Source of the DNA: Umbilicaria muhlenbergii
Lineage: Eukaryota; Ascomycota; Lecanoromycetes; Umbilicariales; Umbilicariaceae
NCBI GenBank assembly: GCA_000611775.1
Contig: KK106983.1
Location: 2,352,808 to 2,416,807 of the forward strand
Length of the DNA: 64,000 nucleotides
Reading direction: 5' to 3'
Position 1 is the stretch's first letter. The number at the start of each line of letters is the position of its first letter. The notes below the pieces were generated by a model. That model was given only the letters and a program-made list of their open reading frames with translations. It did no database searches and was not told where the DNA came from. A program made the position numbers and the translations under genes. Of this stretch, positions 12,301 through 24,827 are shown one piece after another.

Positions 12301-14343
12301 GGAGGACTTTGAGTGACAACAGCTGACGCCTGTTTGTTCGCCTTGCGAGGTTCTACCTGTTGCCCAGTTCCACGATTTATCAAAGCCTCCATCTTCTGAC
12401 GTGCAAGCTCCGTTTGAGCCCTCTTCTTCGCCTCCAGATCTACGTCTGTTGCAGCTGAGGATACAGGAGCAGCGTGTTGGACAGAGTTTGAGCTCGGGAC
12501 AGCTTCTAAGTTCGTCTGCTGCTTGTCTCCGACGTTCGAGTCTGGCACCGTCGTTGTCGCAGGAGCTGGAGAAGATGATTTGACAGGTAAGGGTTTGCCG
12601 GCTTTCGCTGCCAGCATCCGTGCAATATAGTCCTTGCGCTCAAGCGTGTTACCCTGAGGTTTGGCTGTTACTGACTTGTTAGACGCGTTGCTTCCACTGA
12701 ATCTTGGTAGAGTTGATGCTATTCCAGGCTTGTTCTTCGGTGTATTGACTACGTCCGTCAGTGGGGGTGGACCTTTTACAGTATTATCAACCTTATCGCT
12801 ATCAATAGTAGATTTTGAGACAATGGGTAGCGGCGCTGAGGTGGTGGCAACTTCTGCGCTTGAACTAGTGAGAGAGTCTCGGAGATCCAGCGGCGTATTC
12901 TTCACAGTATGAGAGCTTTCGCCACTTGGTGCCTGGTCTTTGGTTGCGATCTGATTCCGTGATGAATGCTCTTTGATTGTGAGATCGTCGGCTCTTTTTA
13001 GGGCTGTTCTACGCGGTAGCGGAAAGCCCAGTTCAGCGTAAAGTGTTCGTAAGAGGTCCTCATCGATACCCTCTTCGAGTAAATGAGAAAACCCAATACT
13101 GTGAGAGTGGAGCTGTGACAAAGTCATTTTGGCGAGGTTGCGAAGTTCAGGCGACGAACTGTAAGCAGCAGGGCTGTGAGGCCCGGTTGAAGCCTTTACC
13201 TGAGAGTCGGCCATGGATGTGTTTTTGGACAATTGCAGGTCATCAGCGATCCCATTCTGATGTTTTGAAGTACTGGTGGTTGCCTGGGTGGTGTTGCCTC
13301 GGCTCTGGTTGGACAGAGAGGTTTCAGTAGCTGCAGTGAATGATTTAGTGGTGATTCCGGCCAAGTGTTTCAGACAGAGCTCCCATCTACCATTTGCTTC
13401 TTGGGTACGGGGGCTCTGCAAGCTCTCTCGATGCCCTCGCATATAATGCATGTCAGGATTATCCTGTGCCAGTGGCCAAAAGTTGCCACTAGAGTATATA
13501 GAAATTTGAGGAGGCGGTGGTGAGACACCGCTTGCTGACTCTCTAGAAACGATTTCTTTGAGCGATCGTCGGGGATATTCTAAGACAGAAGTTAGCACAT
13601 GAGAGAATTGTTGAACTCACCAGCTGGATGGAGAGTTGTAAACCTTCTTGACCGTGTGTAATTGGAGAAACAACAGTTTGTCTTTCATCTCTCTGATTTA
13701 CACCATTAGCACCATTGCTGTCTCTGTTTTGGGATGACGGAATCGGGCTAATGGCATTTCTTCTTTGTGATTCCCTTGTGATCCTGCTCATCTCCGCATC
13801 GCTGAGCTCTCCATCTTCTCTGTCAGCGGCGCCAGCTGCTGTAGAACCCGTTTGAGGTGGGAGTTCCATCTCCGCTTTAGTAGTTGACACAGGCGGAGGT
13901 TTTGGAGGGAGATTTGAAGGAAGATTCGGAGGAGGTTGAAACGAGTTCATCGTTCTCTGACTAATCTCCGCCGCTGCTGATGGCTGTGCAACTGAGCCGT
14001 ACCGGGGTATTGGTATAGGTGGAAACGGCGGGGGCGGAAAGGAGCCATTGGGAAGGTGACTGAATGGCGGATACCCAGGCGGAGGCGGCGGCGGCGGAGG
14101 CGGCACTCCGTTGCCAGGATATGGGGTGGCGAAGCCATGACTGTTGGCGGTGAACGCAAATGCATTCGCAGACCCTCCACTAGCATGGGTACCTGGGGCC
14201 CCGTGTAAAGCCGGGTTGAAAGTTTGTGGCTGCTGATATGCCAACTGCGGCATACCCAGAGGCCCACCATGGTGTGCTTGGGGGATTTGATTGTTGAACC
14301 TGAAAGGCCCGCCGAAAGAGGGCGTAGCAGGATAGTTGGCCAT
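9374..14343 (-). CDS. Red1/ZFC3H1-like protein with C-terminal CCCH zinc finger (MTREC/PAXT-type RNA surveillance factor)
   Basis: Five exons (14343-13644, 13579-10883, 10808-10009, 9963-9720, 9573-9374) sum to 1546 aa in frame. Residues 1-230 are Pro/Gln-rich with poly-proline runs and contain REDGELSDAEM. A charged coiled coil spans about 915-1110 (DDLRRKEEQIELMNRKIAEM). The C-terminal exons carry a zinc finger C-x8-C-x4-C-x3-H within PICRYEATGGICNDSSCDSQ, preceded by FKAYRYHPNY. This is the Pfam zf-C3H1 signature of S. pombe Red1 and human ZFC3H1, scaffolds that hand unwanted nuclear RNA to the Mtr4/Mtl1 helicase and exosome. The role here is inferred from that family. The start at 14343 (MANYPATPSFGG) is preferred to an ATG 33 nt upstream. 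The last intron is long for this window (146 nt). Intron 1 uses a weak GTTTAC donor. Confidence 0.85.
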
Positions 14344-15058
14344 GTTTATGGACTCGAACTCCTGAGAGCACTCCAAGTCTTGCGCGTGACGCGCCGATCA
14401 ATAATTCTCTGCGTGTCAGTAGAGTCCAATACTTCAGACATTATGATTATGCGAATGCAAACATCAGCGCATCGCCACAAGGGACGAAAGCGGAAGAGGG
14501 TCTACGGCGTCAAGCCTTTTCAACGCAGGGGAGAACACAAGAATGCGCTCAGGTCGAGGCTGGCTCTATCAAGAGAGCAGCAGGCCCCGTCGCGGTTCGG
14601 AGAAGGAGAGAGGGGAAAGAACGGAGGCTTTGCTCATCGCTGGGTAGCCGACAGGGCAGGACGATGGACGAAAGAGAGTGAAAGAGGGTGAAAGATCGTC
14701 CTTCGCTGCCATCTCCAACAAGCTCAACCTCGACATCGCGCTAAGACAGAAAGTGGCCCTTGCGCCGCACACTTGTTCTGTCTTGGCGTCTCTCACGTGA
14801 CCGCATCCCAACCGGTGCTAGCGGATGTAAACAAAAAGGTAAACGAATAGAAGCAGCAACGACTCAATCCAAAGGGAGCTGCTTGAGAATAGGCATTGTG
14901 CTCCACTTTCAACTCCCGTTACGTCGACGTGGTGTCGACTCGTCTCTGTCGTACTAACATGTCGTACTAATATGACGCCCCGCCCTTACTTATCCTTCTA
15001 GGAAGTCTAATACCACTTTCATACCGCTACACGGTCCTGCGCAAACGGGCTTCTCGCC
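14344..15058. promoter_or_regulatory. Divergent promoter between the Red1-like and myosin II genes, with an E-box palindrome
   Basis: A 715-bp region between start codons pointing apart. It holds an exact TCACGTGA palindrome at 14793-14800, the core recognised by bHLH factors of the Cbf1/USF type. Near the myosin start, GTCGTACTAA occurs twice (14948-14957 and 14961-14970), followed by a pyrimidine-rich tract and CTAG at about 14998-15001, which looks like the 3' end of a leader intron (described separately). Confidence 0.5.
14839..15001 (+). other. Possible 5'-UTR intron of the myosin II gene
   Basis: Upstream of the myosin ATG (15059) is a TACTAAC branch-site consensus at 14952-14958 and a second near-copy (TACTAAT) 13 nt later. 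A pyrimidine-rich tract and CTTCTAG ending at 15001 follow. Candidate donors are GTAAAC at 14826 and 14839. The acceptor side is strong and the donor is a guess, so the left boundary is approximate. It would lie entirely in the leader and not alter the protein. Confidence 0.35.
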
Positions 15059-18000
15059 ATGTCAACGTCTGCTACCAACGGGCCAAGGTGGCGCAACAAC
15101 CTCTTCAGTCGCGATTCGCAATCACCCTCTCCGTCGCCTGCTATGTCTGGGGCCAGGCCAAAGTCGATGATCTTCACTTCGCCTCCGGGGAAACCCAGCA
15201 CTGCTGGGCACGGTCGCACCCAGTCCTTCTCTCCTCTTAGCGGCTCGACACTGGCCCCGCCCAGGACAACGAGACAACGCTCGAATTCGCACCGGGGCAA
15301 CAGTCAATCGTCGAGTACCTTTGCCCCCCGATTCATCAAGACGGAAGAGGTGCAAGAAGGGGCGGAGCAGATTCGAGGCATTGAGGGCGAGAATGATTTC
15401 TCCGGAAAGAGATATGTCTGGTTACGGGATCCTCAGGTGGCGTTCGTTAAGGGATGGGTTGTGGAAGATTTGGACGGAGGCCGGCTATTAGTGCAGTGCG
15501 ATGATGGCAGTGTAAGACTACAGCTTGTAACGCTGGAACACAAGTTGACTAACTCGATGGGATAACAGCAACGGGAAGTTGATGGTGACGGCGTTGACAA
15601 AGTTAACCCAGCCAAGTTCGACAAAGTAGCTGATATGGCCGAACTCACTCACTTGAATGAAGCGTCGGTAGTGCACAATTTGCACATGCGGTATCAAGCA
15701 GATCTGATCTACGTATGTGTTGCCCTTGGATCCAAGCATACTCAGGTGGCTGATTACGACATAGACCTACTCCGGCCTGTTTTTGGTCGCTGTCAACCCA
15801 TACTGTCCCTTGTCGATCTATACGAATGAGTACGTCAGGATGTACAAGGGTCGCACTCGAGAGGATACAAAACCCCATATCTATGCTATGGCGGATGGTG
15901 CTTTTCGTCACCTGGTAGAGGAAGGCGAGAATCAGAGTATCCTGGTTACGTATGTATTCTCCATACGGACATTGAAGACACATCGCTCATTTGACTCAGT
16001 GGAGAGTCGGGTGCAGGAAAAACCGAAAATACCAAAAAGGTCATACAGTATCTTGCAGCAGTGGCAACATCCGACTCCCCAACAGCTCGATCTGGGGCGC
16101 GGCACTTCTCGAACCTCTCACAGCAAATACTGCGAGCGAATCCAATCTTGGAGGCCTTCGGAAACGCGCAAACAGTACGCAACAACAACTCGTCTCGTTT
16201 CGGCAAATTCATCCGTATCGAGTTCACTCGGGCAGGCCAGATAGCGGGAGCTTTCATAGACTGGTACCTTCTGGAGAAGTCGCGCGTGGTAAAACTTAAC
16301 TCGAATGAGAGGAACTACCACGTATTCTACCAGCTCTTGAAGGGGGCCGATAGTCGAATGAAGGAAGACTTCTTGCTCACGGGCTTGGATGTGGAAGACT
16401 TCGTCTACACGCAGAGCGGCAACGACGTGATTGCTGGAGTATCTGATGAAGAGGAATGGGCCTCCTTGATCGAAGCATTCCACATCATGGGTTTCTCAGA
16501 CAAAGAGCAATCCTCTGTCCTCCGAACCGTGTCTGCAGTGTTGCACCTCGGAAATATAACGGTAGTGAAGGAAAGTCTGCGAGCCGACCAGGCAAATCTA
16601 ACACCGGACGCCCATGCGCAAGTGGAGAAATTCTGTCGTCTGCTCGGTATACAACTTGAGCCTTTTATCAATGGGTTGCTACATCCCAAAGTGAAAGCAG
16701 GCAGAGAGTTGGTCGAAAAGGTGCAGACACCTGAGCAAGTTCGGGCAGCTATTGATGCCCTAGCAAAAGGCATATACGAGCGGACATTTGGAGATCTTGT
16801 CTCGCGGATCAACCGCCAGCTTGATCGGACCGGTATGGGTCTTGACGATTCCCACTTCATCGGTGTGCTGGACATCGCAGGCTTCGAGATCTTCGAGGAG
16901 AACAGCTTCGAGCAGTTATGCATCAATTACACCAACGAAAAGCTTCAACAATTCTTTAATCATCATATGTTCGTTCTCGAACAAGAAGAGTACGCACGAG
17001 AACAGATAGAGTGGAAGTTCATCGACTTTGGCAAGGATCTCCAGCCTACAATCGACCTGATTGAATTGCCGAATCCCATCGGCATTTTCTCTTGCTTAGA
17101 CGAAGACTCAGTGATGCCGAAGGCTACCGACAAGTCCTTCACAGAGAAGATGCATTCGTTATGGGATCGCAAGACTCCCAAGTACAGACCTTCGCGCTTG
17201 TCCCAAGGCTTCATCCTCACTCATTATGCGGCCGAAGTAGAGTACTCTACGGATGGATGGCTAGAGAAGAACAAAGATCCACTAAATGACAACGTTACGA
17301 GGCTTTTGGCATCTTCAAACGATAAGCACGTTGCAGCTCTCTTCGCTGATTGCGCCGAGGTGGACGATGACACTGGGGCGATCAGGAGCCGTGTCAAGAA
17401 GGGTCTCTTTCGAACGGTTGCACAACGGCACAAAGAACAACTAACTAGCCTAATGAACCAGCTCCACTCTACTCACCCTCACTTCGTGCGCTGCATTCTA
17501 CCCAATCACAAGAAGCGACCCAAGCTGTTCAGCGCACCGCTCGTGCTCGATCAACTTCGATGCAATGGTGTATTAGAAGGTATTCGAATAGCCCGAACTG
17601 GTTTCCCCAACAGATTACCTTTCACAGAGTTCCGCTCAAGATACGAAGTACTCTGCCGCAATATGCCCAAGGGCTACCTCGAAGGTCAGACTGCGACACA
17701 GATCATGTTGGAGAAGCTTGACCTAGACAAGTCCCTCTATCGTGTTGGCCTGACCAAGGTCTTCTTCAGAGCTGGGGTATTGGCCGAGCTCGAAGAGCAG
17801 CGGGATTCTCTGATCCGCGACATCATGTCCAGATTTCAATCTGTTGCACGAGGGTTCACGCAGCGAAGGATCGCCAACAAGCGGCTTTATCGCACTGAAG
17901 CCACACGTATAATCCAACGCAACTTCCAGGTCTATTTAGATCTCTGCAATAACCCGTGGTGGAGGCTTTTTGTTCGAATGAAGCCTTTGCTTGGCGCTAC

Positions 18001-21000
18001 AAGAACGGCAAGTGAGGTGAAAAAACGTGACGAAATGATCCAGAAGCTCGAAAGCAAGATGCAGCAAGAAGCCACAGATCGCCAGAAAATAGAAGATGAA
18101 CGAAGGCGGGCAGATACTGAGGTACAGCGCATTCAACAAACCTTAGAGAGCGAAAGAGCCCTAGCTCTTGACAAAGAGGAGATCTTTAAGCGTTTGCAGC
18201 AACGAGAAGCAGAGCTGAGCGAGAAACTCGCGGGGGCTATCGATGATCAGGAACATCTCGAGGATCAGCTCGACGAACTTATGGATGCAAAGAAAAAGGC
18301 CGAGGAGCAAGTTGAGCACCGATGTAGGCAATTGGAGCAAGCTGGCTTGATCATTACGAGGTTGGAAACCGAAAAGAAAGAGTTGTTGGATCAAATTAGC
18401 CAGCTCGATGAGCGTCTTGCGGATGTGGAGCGGACTCGGACTGAGAAGAACGACATGCACGAAGGACTCATTCGCGAGAACAAAATGCTTCAAAGTCAGC
18501 TTCATTTGCGCGAACGCAAAGTTTCAGATCTCGAGAGCAAACTACTGAAAACGGACCAGGACCTTGACGTCAAACTCGCCAGCGCCAAGAAGGAGCTACA
18601 AGTATCTAGCAAGCAAGTCAAAGATCTTCAAGAGGATAATCGTCAAGTTCGCCAGCAACTAGCCGAGCTCTCTTCGACATCGACTGGCTATGAAGAGATC
18701 GTCAGGCGAAAGGAGAGTGAGATTGCGGTTCTCAAAGGAGACCAAGGGAGGCATGACGCGGAGCGAAAGGCTCTGGAGCAGGAGAAGGCTATGCTGACCT
18801 CCAGACATGACAACATCCAGAACCGCCTACGCGAGATAGCCGCCGAGAGGGATGCCTTGAAGTCACAAAAGGTCCAGTTAGAGCGCGAAGCCGCAGACGC
18901 GAAGAGACTGTTCGAGGCTAAGCTTTCGGAGGATGCTCAAGCTGGAAATAGCCGCAAGTTGTTGGACGACCAGGTTAAGGACCTGAAAGCGCAGCTATTC
19001 GAAATCCAAGCGGAGCTGAGTCGTGAGCGGCAGTCAAGAGACGACGTCCAGATGCTCGGCGATCACAAGTTGTCCATGTTGAAGGACGAATACGAGAACT
19101 TGAACGATTCTAAAATCACCATCGAAAAAGAGCTCTATGTCCAGCAAGACACTCTTCGACGTGCCTTGGAAGCAAGGACTTCTGCAGAAAACGGCCGTAA
19201 AGAACTCCAGATGGAACTCAAGAAGCTGCGAGAGCGATTTACAGAAGCCGAAGCATCAAGGCTACAGGCGGAGTCTGTGATGGAGCGGAGCATATCTCGG
19301 CAGGCCAATGAACGGCAAGCAAGCCTACGCAATGAGCTTGAAGCCAAAAGCAAACAGCTCGATGCAACGAAGGCCGAAAAGAACCGCCTGGCTGGCGACG
19401 TCCAGCAACTTACCCAAATGATTGCCGACTCGGACAACTTCCGCCTTCACCATGACCAGCACAAAGAGCGTTTGGAGCGTGAACTGGTAACTGTCAAGGG
19501 TCGACTTACAGCTTCCGAAAATGACAACCGTGCTTTGTTGAACAAGATTCAGCAGAAGAACCTTGACATTGCTAGATCCAATTCCAAAGCAGGCGATAAC
19601 CAACGGTCCAGATTGGTACAACTCCAAGCGGAGAAGACCAAGCTGGATGAAGACAACAAGAGACTTATACGCCAGCTCAGTGATGCGCAACTGTCTATCA
19701 CCTCTCTGGAGAAGCAGAAAGAGAAGCTCGCACTAAATCTAGAAGACTTGAACCATGAGGTTGCTCGAGAGCACAAGACAAGCCGTAATGCTGAGAAAGC
19801 GTCTTCCGCTGTCAACATCCAATTAGCTGAGGCCAACCGGAACCTAGAATCGGAAAGACAACTTAGGAACCAAGCTCAAGCAAATACAAGAAAACTCCAA
19901 GCCTCGCTCGATGCGAGAAACAAAGAGATTGAAGAGTGCCACCAGCGCCTCCTGCTTCTGCACAAAGTGTTCGATCCAGAGGCCACCGAGGCTCCGCCGA
20001 CGTGGGAAGCAGTAGTCCCACATCTTTCGAGCTCCATCAACCTTGCCCAACAGCTTGAAGCATCTCAACAGGCCTTACGAGTAACTGGTGAGAAGTGGAC
20101 ACGTGCCGAAACACAATTGGAGGAGCTTCGGCGACGCTACGAAGACGATATGACAGAAGTTGATGCTCGATATTCATCTTCTAAGCGGAACCTGCTCGAA
20201 GAGATCAACCAGAATACGATTCCTACATCTAAATCTCCCAAGCACTTCCGTAAAGCTTCCGATCTGAAACCGTATTCCAACACCTCAACGCCAGACCGCA
20301 GGCTCTTCAGCAACATGGCTAACGACTCCGGTAGATCTGACCGTACGGTGGACACAATCGCTTATAACAATCGAATGGATCTTGCAGCTGAGCTCGAGAT
20401 GGTACAGAATCAATTGCAAATGTCTCAAATGCAGAATCGCCATCTCCAGAGCCAGATTGGTCGATCATCACCACTTAAAGACCAGTGGCAAGATGAAAGC
20501 CCCTCTGTTAGGCGTGTCCAGAAACTTGAGAAGGAGAACCACCGTCTTCACGACCAACTCGACGACTCCGCGAAAAAGGTATCGGCTCTTGAGAGAACAT
20601 TGCATTCGGGAGAGCTATCACTACGTGATGTTCAAGCAAAGTCACACGAGGAGCTGTATGACTTCATCAACTCTCAAGAAGATTCGCGAAAGTCTTTACT
20701 TCAAGCACATCACAACACAGTGGCCGATCTGGCAGACGCAAAGTCCCACTTTGATGCCGTCAAGCAGGCCAAAGTATCTTTAGAGGTTGAACTGCGTGAT
20801 ACAAAGTCTGAGCTCCAAGAGCTCCAGCTTGCCAGCGAGCACGAAGCAGCAAGTCGGAGTCAGTTGCTCCAGGAGTTCTCAGATCTACAAATAAGACTCG
20901 ATGCAGAGACTTCCAAGCTCGTGGACGTCAATTCGAGCCTTAATCTTTACAAGAATCGAGCCGATGAGTACTTCAGCAAGCTTGAACAAGCCGAGATCGC

Positions 21001-22476
21001 CGTCCTTAAGGCCTCTCGTGCCGAGCAATTCGCCAAGTCTCAAGCTCGCGAGGCCGAAGACACATGTGCTACAATCATGTCAGAGCGCAAGCAGATGGAT
21101 GCCCTTGTCGAAGATCTACAGCGCCAAAACCAACACTACGAAGAGAGGATCGAAGATATGGCCGCTGATTTAGATGGAGCAGTCCAGGCCAGGAGGAGAC
21201 TCCAGCATGAGCTAGAAGACTACCGCAGCCAACGAGCAATGGACATCGAAGACAAGGAGACCTCTATGGAGCAGACAAGAAAAAAGTACCAGAATGAGTT
21301 CTCGACGTTGACCAACGAGCTCGAGATCGAGCGTGAGAATGTCATCTACGTACGGGCGGAAAACACACGCATCCGTGAAGAACTGGAAGAACTGCGGTCG
21401 AAATGGGACGACGAGGTGCTCAACAGCTCCACCTGGGCGAAAGAAAAGGCTAGGCTCGAGATGACGCTGAAGGATCTTTCCACTTCGAGAGAAGAGGCTG
21501 TCAATGCTCACAATGACGCCCAAAGCAAGATCGTCTCTCTCCTCTCCCAAGTCCGCAACTTACGCACCTCCATGGACGATGTCGCGGCCGAGCGAGACAT
21601 GCTGCAGAAGGAGAAGCGCGGTCTCGAATCCCGCTTGACTGAAGCAGGAGATCGCCTCGAAGATCTCGCACGCGGCGAGAGCCCTTCAATGCGTAATGCA
21701 GCCAGCGTGGATCGCGAGCTACTGGACTTGAAGTCCCAGCTTGCGCAGAAGGAAGACGTGGCTGCCGCCGCGGTGGGCAAGATGCGCCGGGCGGAGGCGC
21801 TGGCGACGGAGATGCAGAAGGATGTCGTGATGGAACGGGAGACGAACGTCACGTTGCACAAGGAGAAAGCGGCGCTGGAGAAGAGCGTCAAGGATTTGCA
21901 GTTGAGGTTGGTGGATCTGGAGACGAAGGGGTACTCGAGCGCGAGTCAGGATGTGCGATTTTTGAACGGGAGGGTGCAGGAGGTGAGTGATCATTTACGC
22001 TAATGTTCCTTTGATGGTAGAGATATGCTGATACGGTATCTTTGCAGCTCGAAAAACAACTCGAAGAGCAAGAATCGAGGCAATCGCAATCCCTCCGCTC
22101 GGTCCGCAACGTCGACCGCACGGTCAAAGACCTCCAGATGCAGATCGACCGCCGCGATAAAATCAACGCGCAGCTCTCCGAGGACATTTCCAAATCCCGC
22201 GATAAGATCGAGAGACTACTGACCACTATTGATGAATTGCAAAGCAGCGACTCGACCAATCAGTTGCAGGCTAAGCGCGCCGAGCGGGATCTTAGAGAGG
22301 AGAGGGAGAAGGCGCTGCGGTTGGAAAGGGAGTTGGAGGGGTGGAAGGCGTTGAGGATGGAGAGGGGGAGTTTTGCTGGGGCGAGGGATAGGGAGGGGAG
22401 TGTGGCGGGTAGTCGGAGGGGGAGTGGGAGCGCGGATGTCAGGAGGATGATGAGTAATAGTAAGGGGTTCTTGTAA
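15059..22476 (+). CDS. myoB: Class II myosin heavy chain (cytokinesis/septation myosin)
   Basis: Five exons (15059-15511, 15569-15712, 15765-15949, 16000-21982, 22048-22476) give 2397 aa in frame; introns are 50-65 nt. A Ser-rich N-terminal extension (1-115) precedes an SH3-like segment (about 120-150) and the motor. Motor motifs are the P-loop GESGAGKT (262-269), switch [11 protein letters not shown], switch [22 protein letters not shown], the actin-binding [15 protein letters not shown], and the converter. The neck is IQ-like ([26 protein letters not shown]), followed by the conserved [14 protein letters not shown] (about 910). From about 925 to the C-terminus the protein is almost continuous coiled coil, broken near 1400-1470 by a Ser/Pro-rich stretch. 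That architecture defines myosin II (Aspergillus MyoB, fission yeast Myo2 kin), which drives actomyosin-ring contraction and septum formation. An intron interrupts the P-loop codon region (ILVT/GESG). Confidence 0.96.
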
Positions 22477-23579
22477 ATAGGAGGGGGAAGAAAGTGGCTG
22501 TTTTTTGGGCGTGGCTAGGTGACGCATTTCTGGGCGTTGGTGAGATGGGTGCGTTAGGGAATAAGCAGGTATGGCTAATGCGGGTGGTTTGTATATTTTG
22601 AGAGGTTAGGGTCAGGGTATATATGTATGGAATAGAGGGTCGAGATACCTTGCCGATGGATTTTCTGGACTTGGCGTCGTGCTGCATACATGGTCTCAAG
22701 ATATAATAATAAACTCCGTAGTCAAGTGAGCCTTGTAGTTTACTCTATCATGAATTTGTTAAGAAATTGTGAATGTAAGATCTTACTACTACAATCCTCA
22801 TGCTACAAAATAGCCGCTTGTTTTACACAGCAGGAAAGCCCGTGCTCATCCACAATCTGTCTCATCACACCAAGGATATTTGGCAATAGCCATCGATACG
22901 AAAGAGCAATATCTCGGCCGCCATTCTGTGCACTAATTTGGCTGACCCAAGCAAGTCTTGCACTTACAATTTTAACTTGAGCTTCATTCAGCAAGACTGA
23001 GAGGATTAAGCATTCCAATTCTTTGCTTTGCAGATGCACCTGCTGTTTCTCGTTTCTGAAGAACATGTTTGTCGTGTGCTTGCAACTTCCTCTGTACCTG
23101 ATTGCCGCATCGAGATCGCGGGGCTGTTGCTGCAACTCTCTTTGCTTTGCGAGATGAGTGACGAGGATAATCCTCAGCTTCTAGGAAATCGCCACCTGGC
23201 AGGGGTATGCACGCCCGTGCAATGGATACCTACCCTTGCTTCAAGGCTTAAGGTGAAGTCGTTCGTGAAGTCCACGCCTGCTCTTCTGATACTTGATTGC
23301 GACCATGCGGTGTGTTCTTGCTTGGAACGGCAGGCAGCGTCGGTAGATCGTCAAGCCAACGCTCACGATCCGGCTGGGCAGCACATATAAATACGTGGCT
23401 AACCGCTGGTATGAGTCTTCGTTTGATTCACTGACCGTTGGCAAACATCCAACAACTATCTTACCACTTCCCATCCTCTATACTTCCATTCTACAACTTC
23501 ATTACTTCAACAAGCTCTTCCACTCACACATAATTCAACGCTCCCAATCAACCAAGAGCATTATCAGAACTCCGTCAAG
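22477..23579. other. Spacer between myosin II and MARVEL gene; TATA box near its right end
   Basis: No supported gene. A TATAAATA sequence at 23386-23393, about 187 bp before the MARVEL start codon, fits a core promoter with a leader of roughly 100-150 nt that is CT/AC-rich and purine-poor. The rest has only short random frames. Confidence 0.45.
23386..23393 (+). promoter_or_regulatory. TATA box candidate for the MARVEL gene at 23580
   Basis: TATAAATA, 187 bp upstream of the ATG, followed by a C/T- and A-rich leader. The motif and spacing fit, but no transcript evidence is available. Confidence 0.4.
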
Positions 23580-24265
23580 ATGCCTGTTTCAGCACGTCTT
23601 CTCTCCATTCCCCTTCGCCTCGGCGAGCTCGCTTTTGCAGGTAAGGACCGTCCAGCTCGTTGTCTTGAAATACAACATGCTAACAGAGGATTTCAGCCAC
23701 CATCGCTGGTCTTGTCGGCCACTATCTCCATGATTTCGCCCACGTCCACGCTGGGCCGTACAACCGCTTCATCTACACCGAGGTTATCGCTGGCTTGTCC
23801 ATGATCTTCGCCCTGATCTGGCTCGTTCCTTACACCGGCGGGTTCACTCACTATCCCATGGACTTTGTGCTATCCACCGCCTGGCTCGTTGCTTTTGGCT
23901 TACTCGTGGCCTTCGCCGGTCCTATCCACTGCGATTCCGTCTGGCGCTGGGGAAATATCACCGAGAAGGGCATGTGCGAAGAATGGAAGGCCGTGGTGGC
24001 CTTTAGCTTGCTCAGCGCTATCCTCTGGCTCGTCAGCGGTCTCTTGGTGAGTCGAAATGTCTGGTGTCCTGGTCAGCAGTTTCCATACTGACTCGTCATA
24101 GGGAATCAAGTTTATCGATAACGTCCAGCGTGACGTGAACGGTGTTCGCACCAGCGGCGCCAATGCTGGGTACGTCTATATGAATCCACGTTCCTAGCTG
24201 AAGTTCCATATTAACACTGCCATGGTACTAGCCGCCGCAAGTGGTACCGTTCCCACAATGTCTAG
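23580..24265 (+). CDS. MARVEL-domain tetraspan membrane protein
   Basis: Four exons (23580-23640, 23697-24046, 24102-24169, 24232-24265) encode 170 aa. Four hydrophobic spans are visible: PLRLGELAFAATIAGLVGHY, VIAGLSMIFALIWLVPY, FVLSTAWLVAFGLLVAFAG and WKAVVAFSLLSAILWLVSGL. Between spans 3 and 4 is a loop with two cysteines (CDSVWRWGN...KGMCEEW), the usual pattern of fungal MARVEL proteins related to Nce102. The C-terminus is short and basic (RRKWYRSHNV). Fungal members organise plasma-membrane domains (eisosomes) or vesicle traffic, but the exact role of this copy is unknown. A second MARVEL gene lies at 45691. Introns are 55-62 nt with clear CTRAC branch sites. Confidence 0.85.
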
Positions 24266-24827
24266 GACCTCTCTGTGATGCAGCTGTACATGGGCGCGAT
24301 CGTCTTCACGTCACGTATCTTCATCAACACGCCATACTAATCCTCGTACGGATATGCGGCTGCTGCAGTGGACACTAGGTGAAGGATGAGTGCTTGTGAT
24401 GGTTATAGCGAGGCGTTGGTTCTGTGTCCGATTAGTTTTGCGGTGATACCAATGGCATGCATGGTTGGTTCTTTTAAAAAGCATAGACAGCATCCATTAT
24501 TGATGACCTTTTGAACAGTCTCTGTACATCATTGGTGATGTTGCGTCCGGTGTCCAGGAAGTAGTGGACAAGTAGTTGTCTCGGGTCATCGGTTCCTTGT
24601 CGTGCTTGTGTAGTGTCAATTGGACCAGCTGTGGTTATGAATGTTGTTTGCACTGTTTGAGAAGTGCACGTGCCATGGCACCATGTTACGCTTTTATGTT
24701 CGGAGGACAAACCCGAGCTTCAGATTACTAACTAACGGCGTCATCATGGTGCTCTCAATACTTATAATTTTCGGGCCCTTGCGGTCTGGGAGTCGACTGT
24801 TGAAGTGCAACGCTCAACAAGCTCAAT
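24266..24827. other. Spacer upstream of the CysA-like gene, with a CACGTG E-box
   Basis: A CACGTG hexamer occurs at 24667-24672, about 155 bp before the start of the O-acetyltransferase gene. CACGTG is the Cbf1 site that controls sulfur-assimilation genes in yeasts, so its place in front of a cysteine-pathway gene is suggestive. No other gene-like content is seen. Confidence 0.45.

Noticed and set aside
14344-14376. Alternative upstream ATG for the Red1-like gene
   Set aside because: It adds 11 residues (MECSQEFESIN) with no family support; the start MANYPATPSF looks more natural, though it is not proven.
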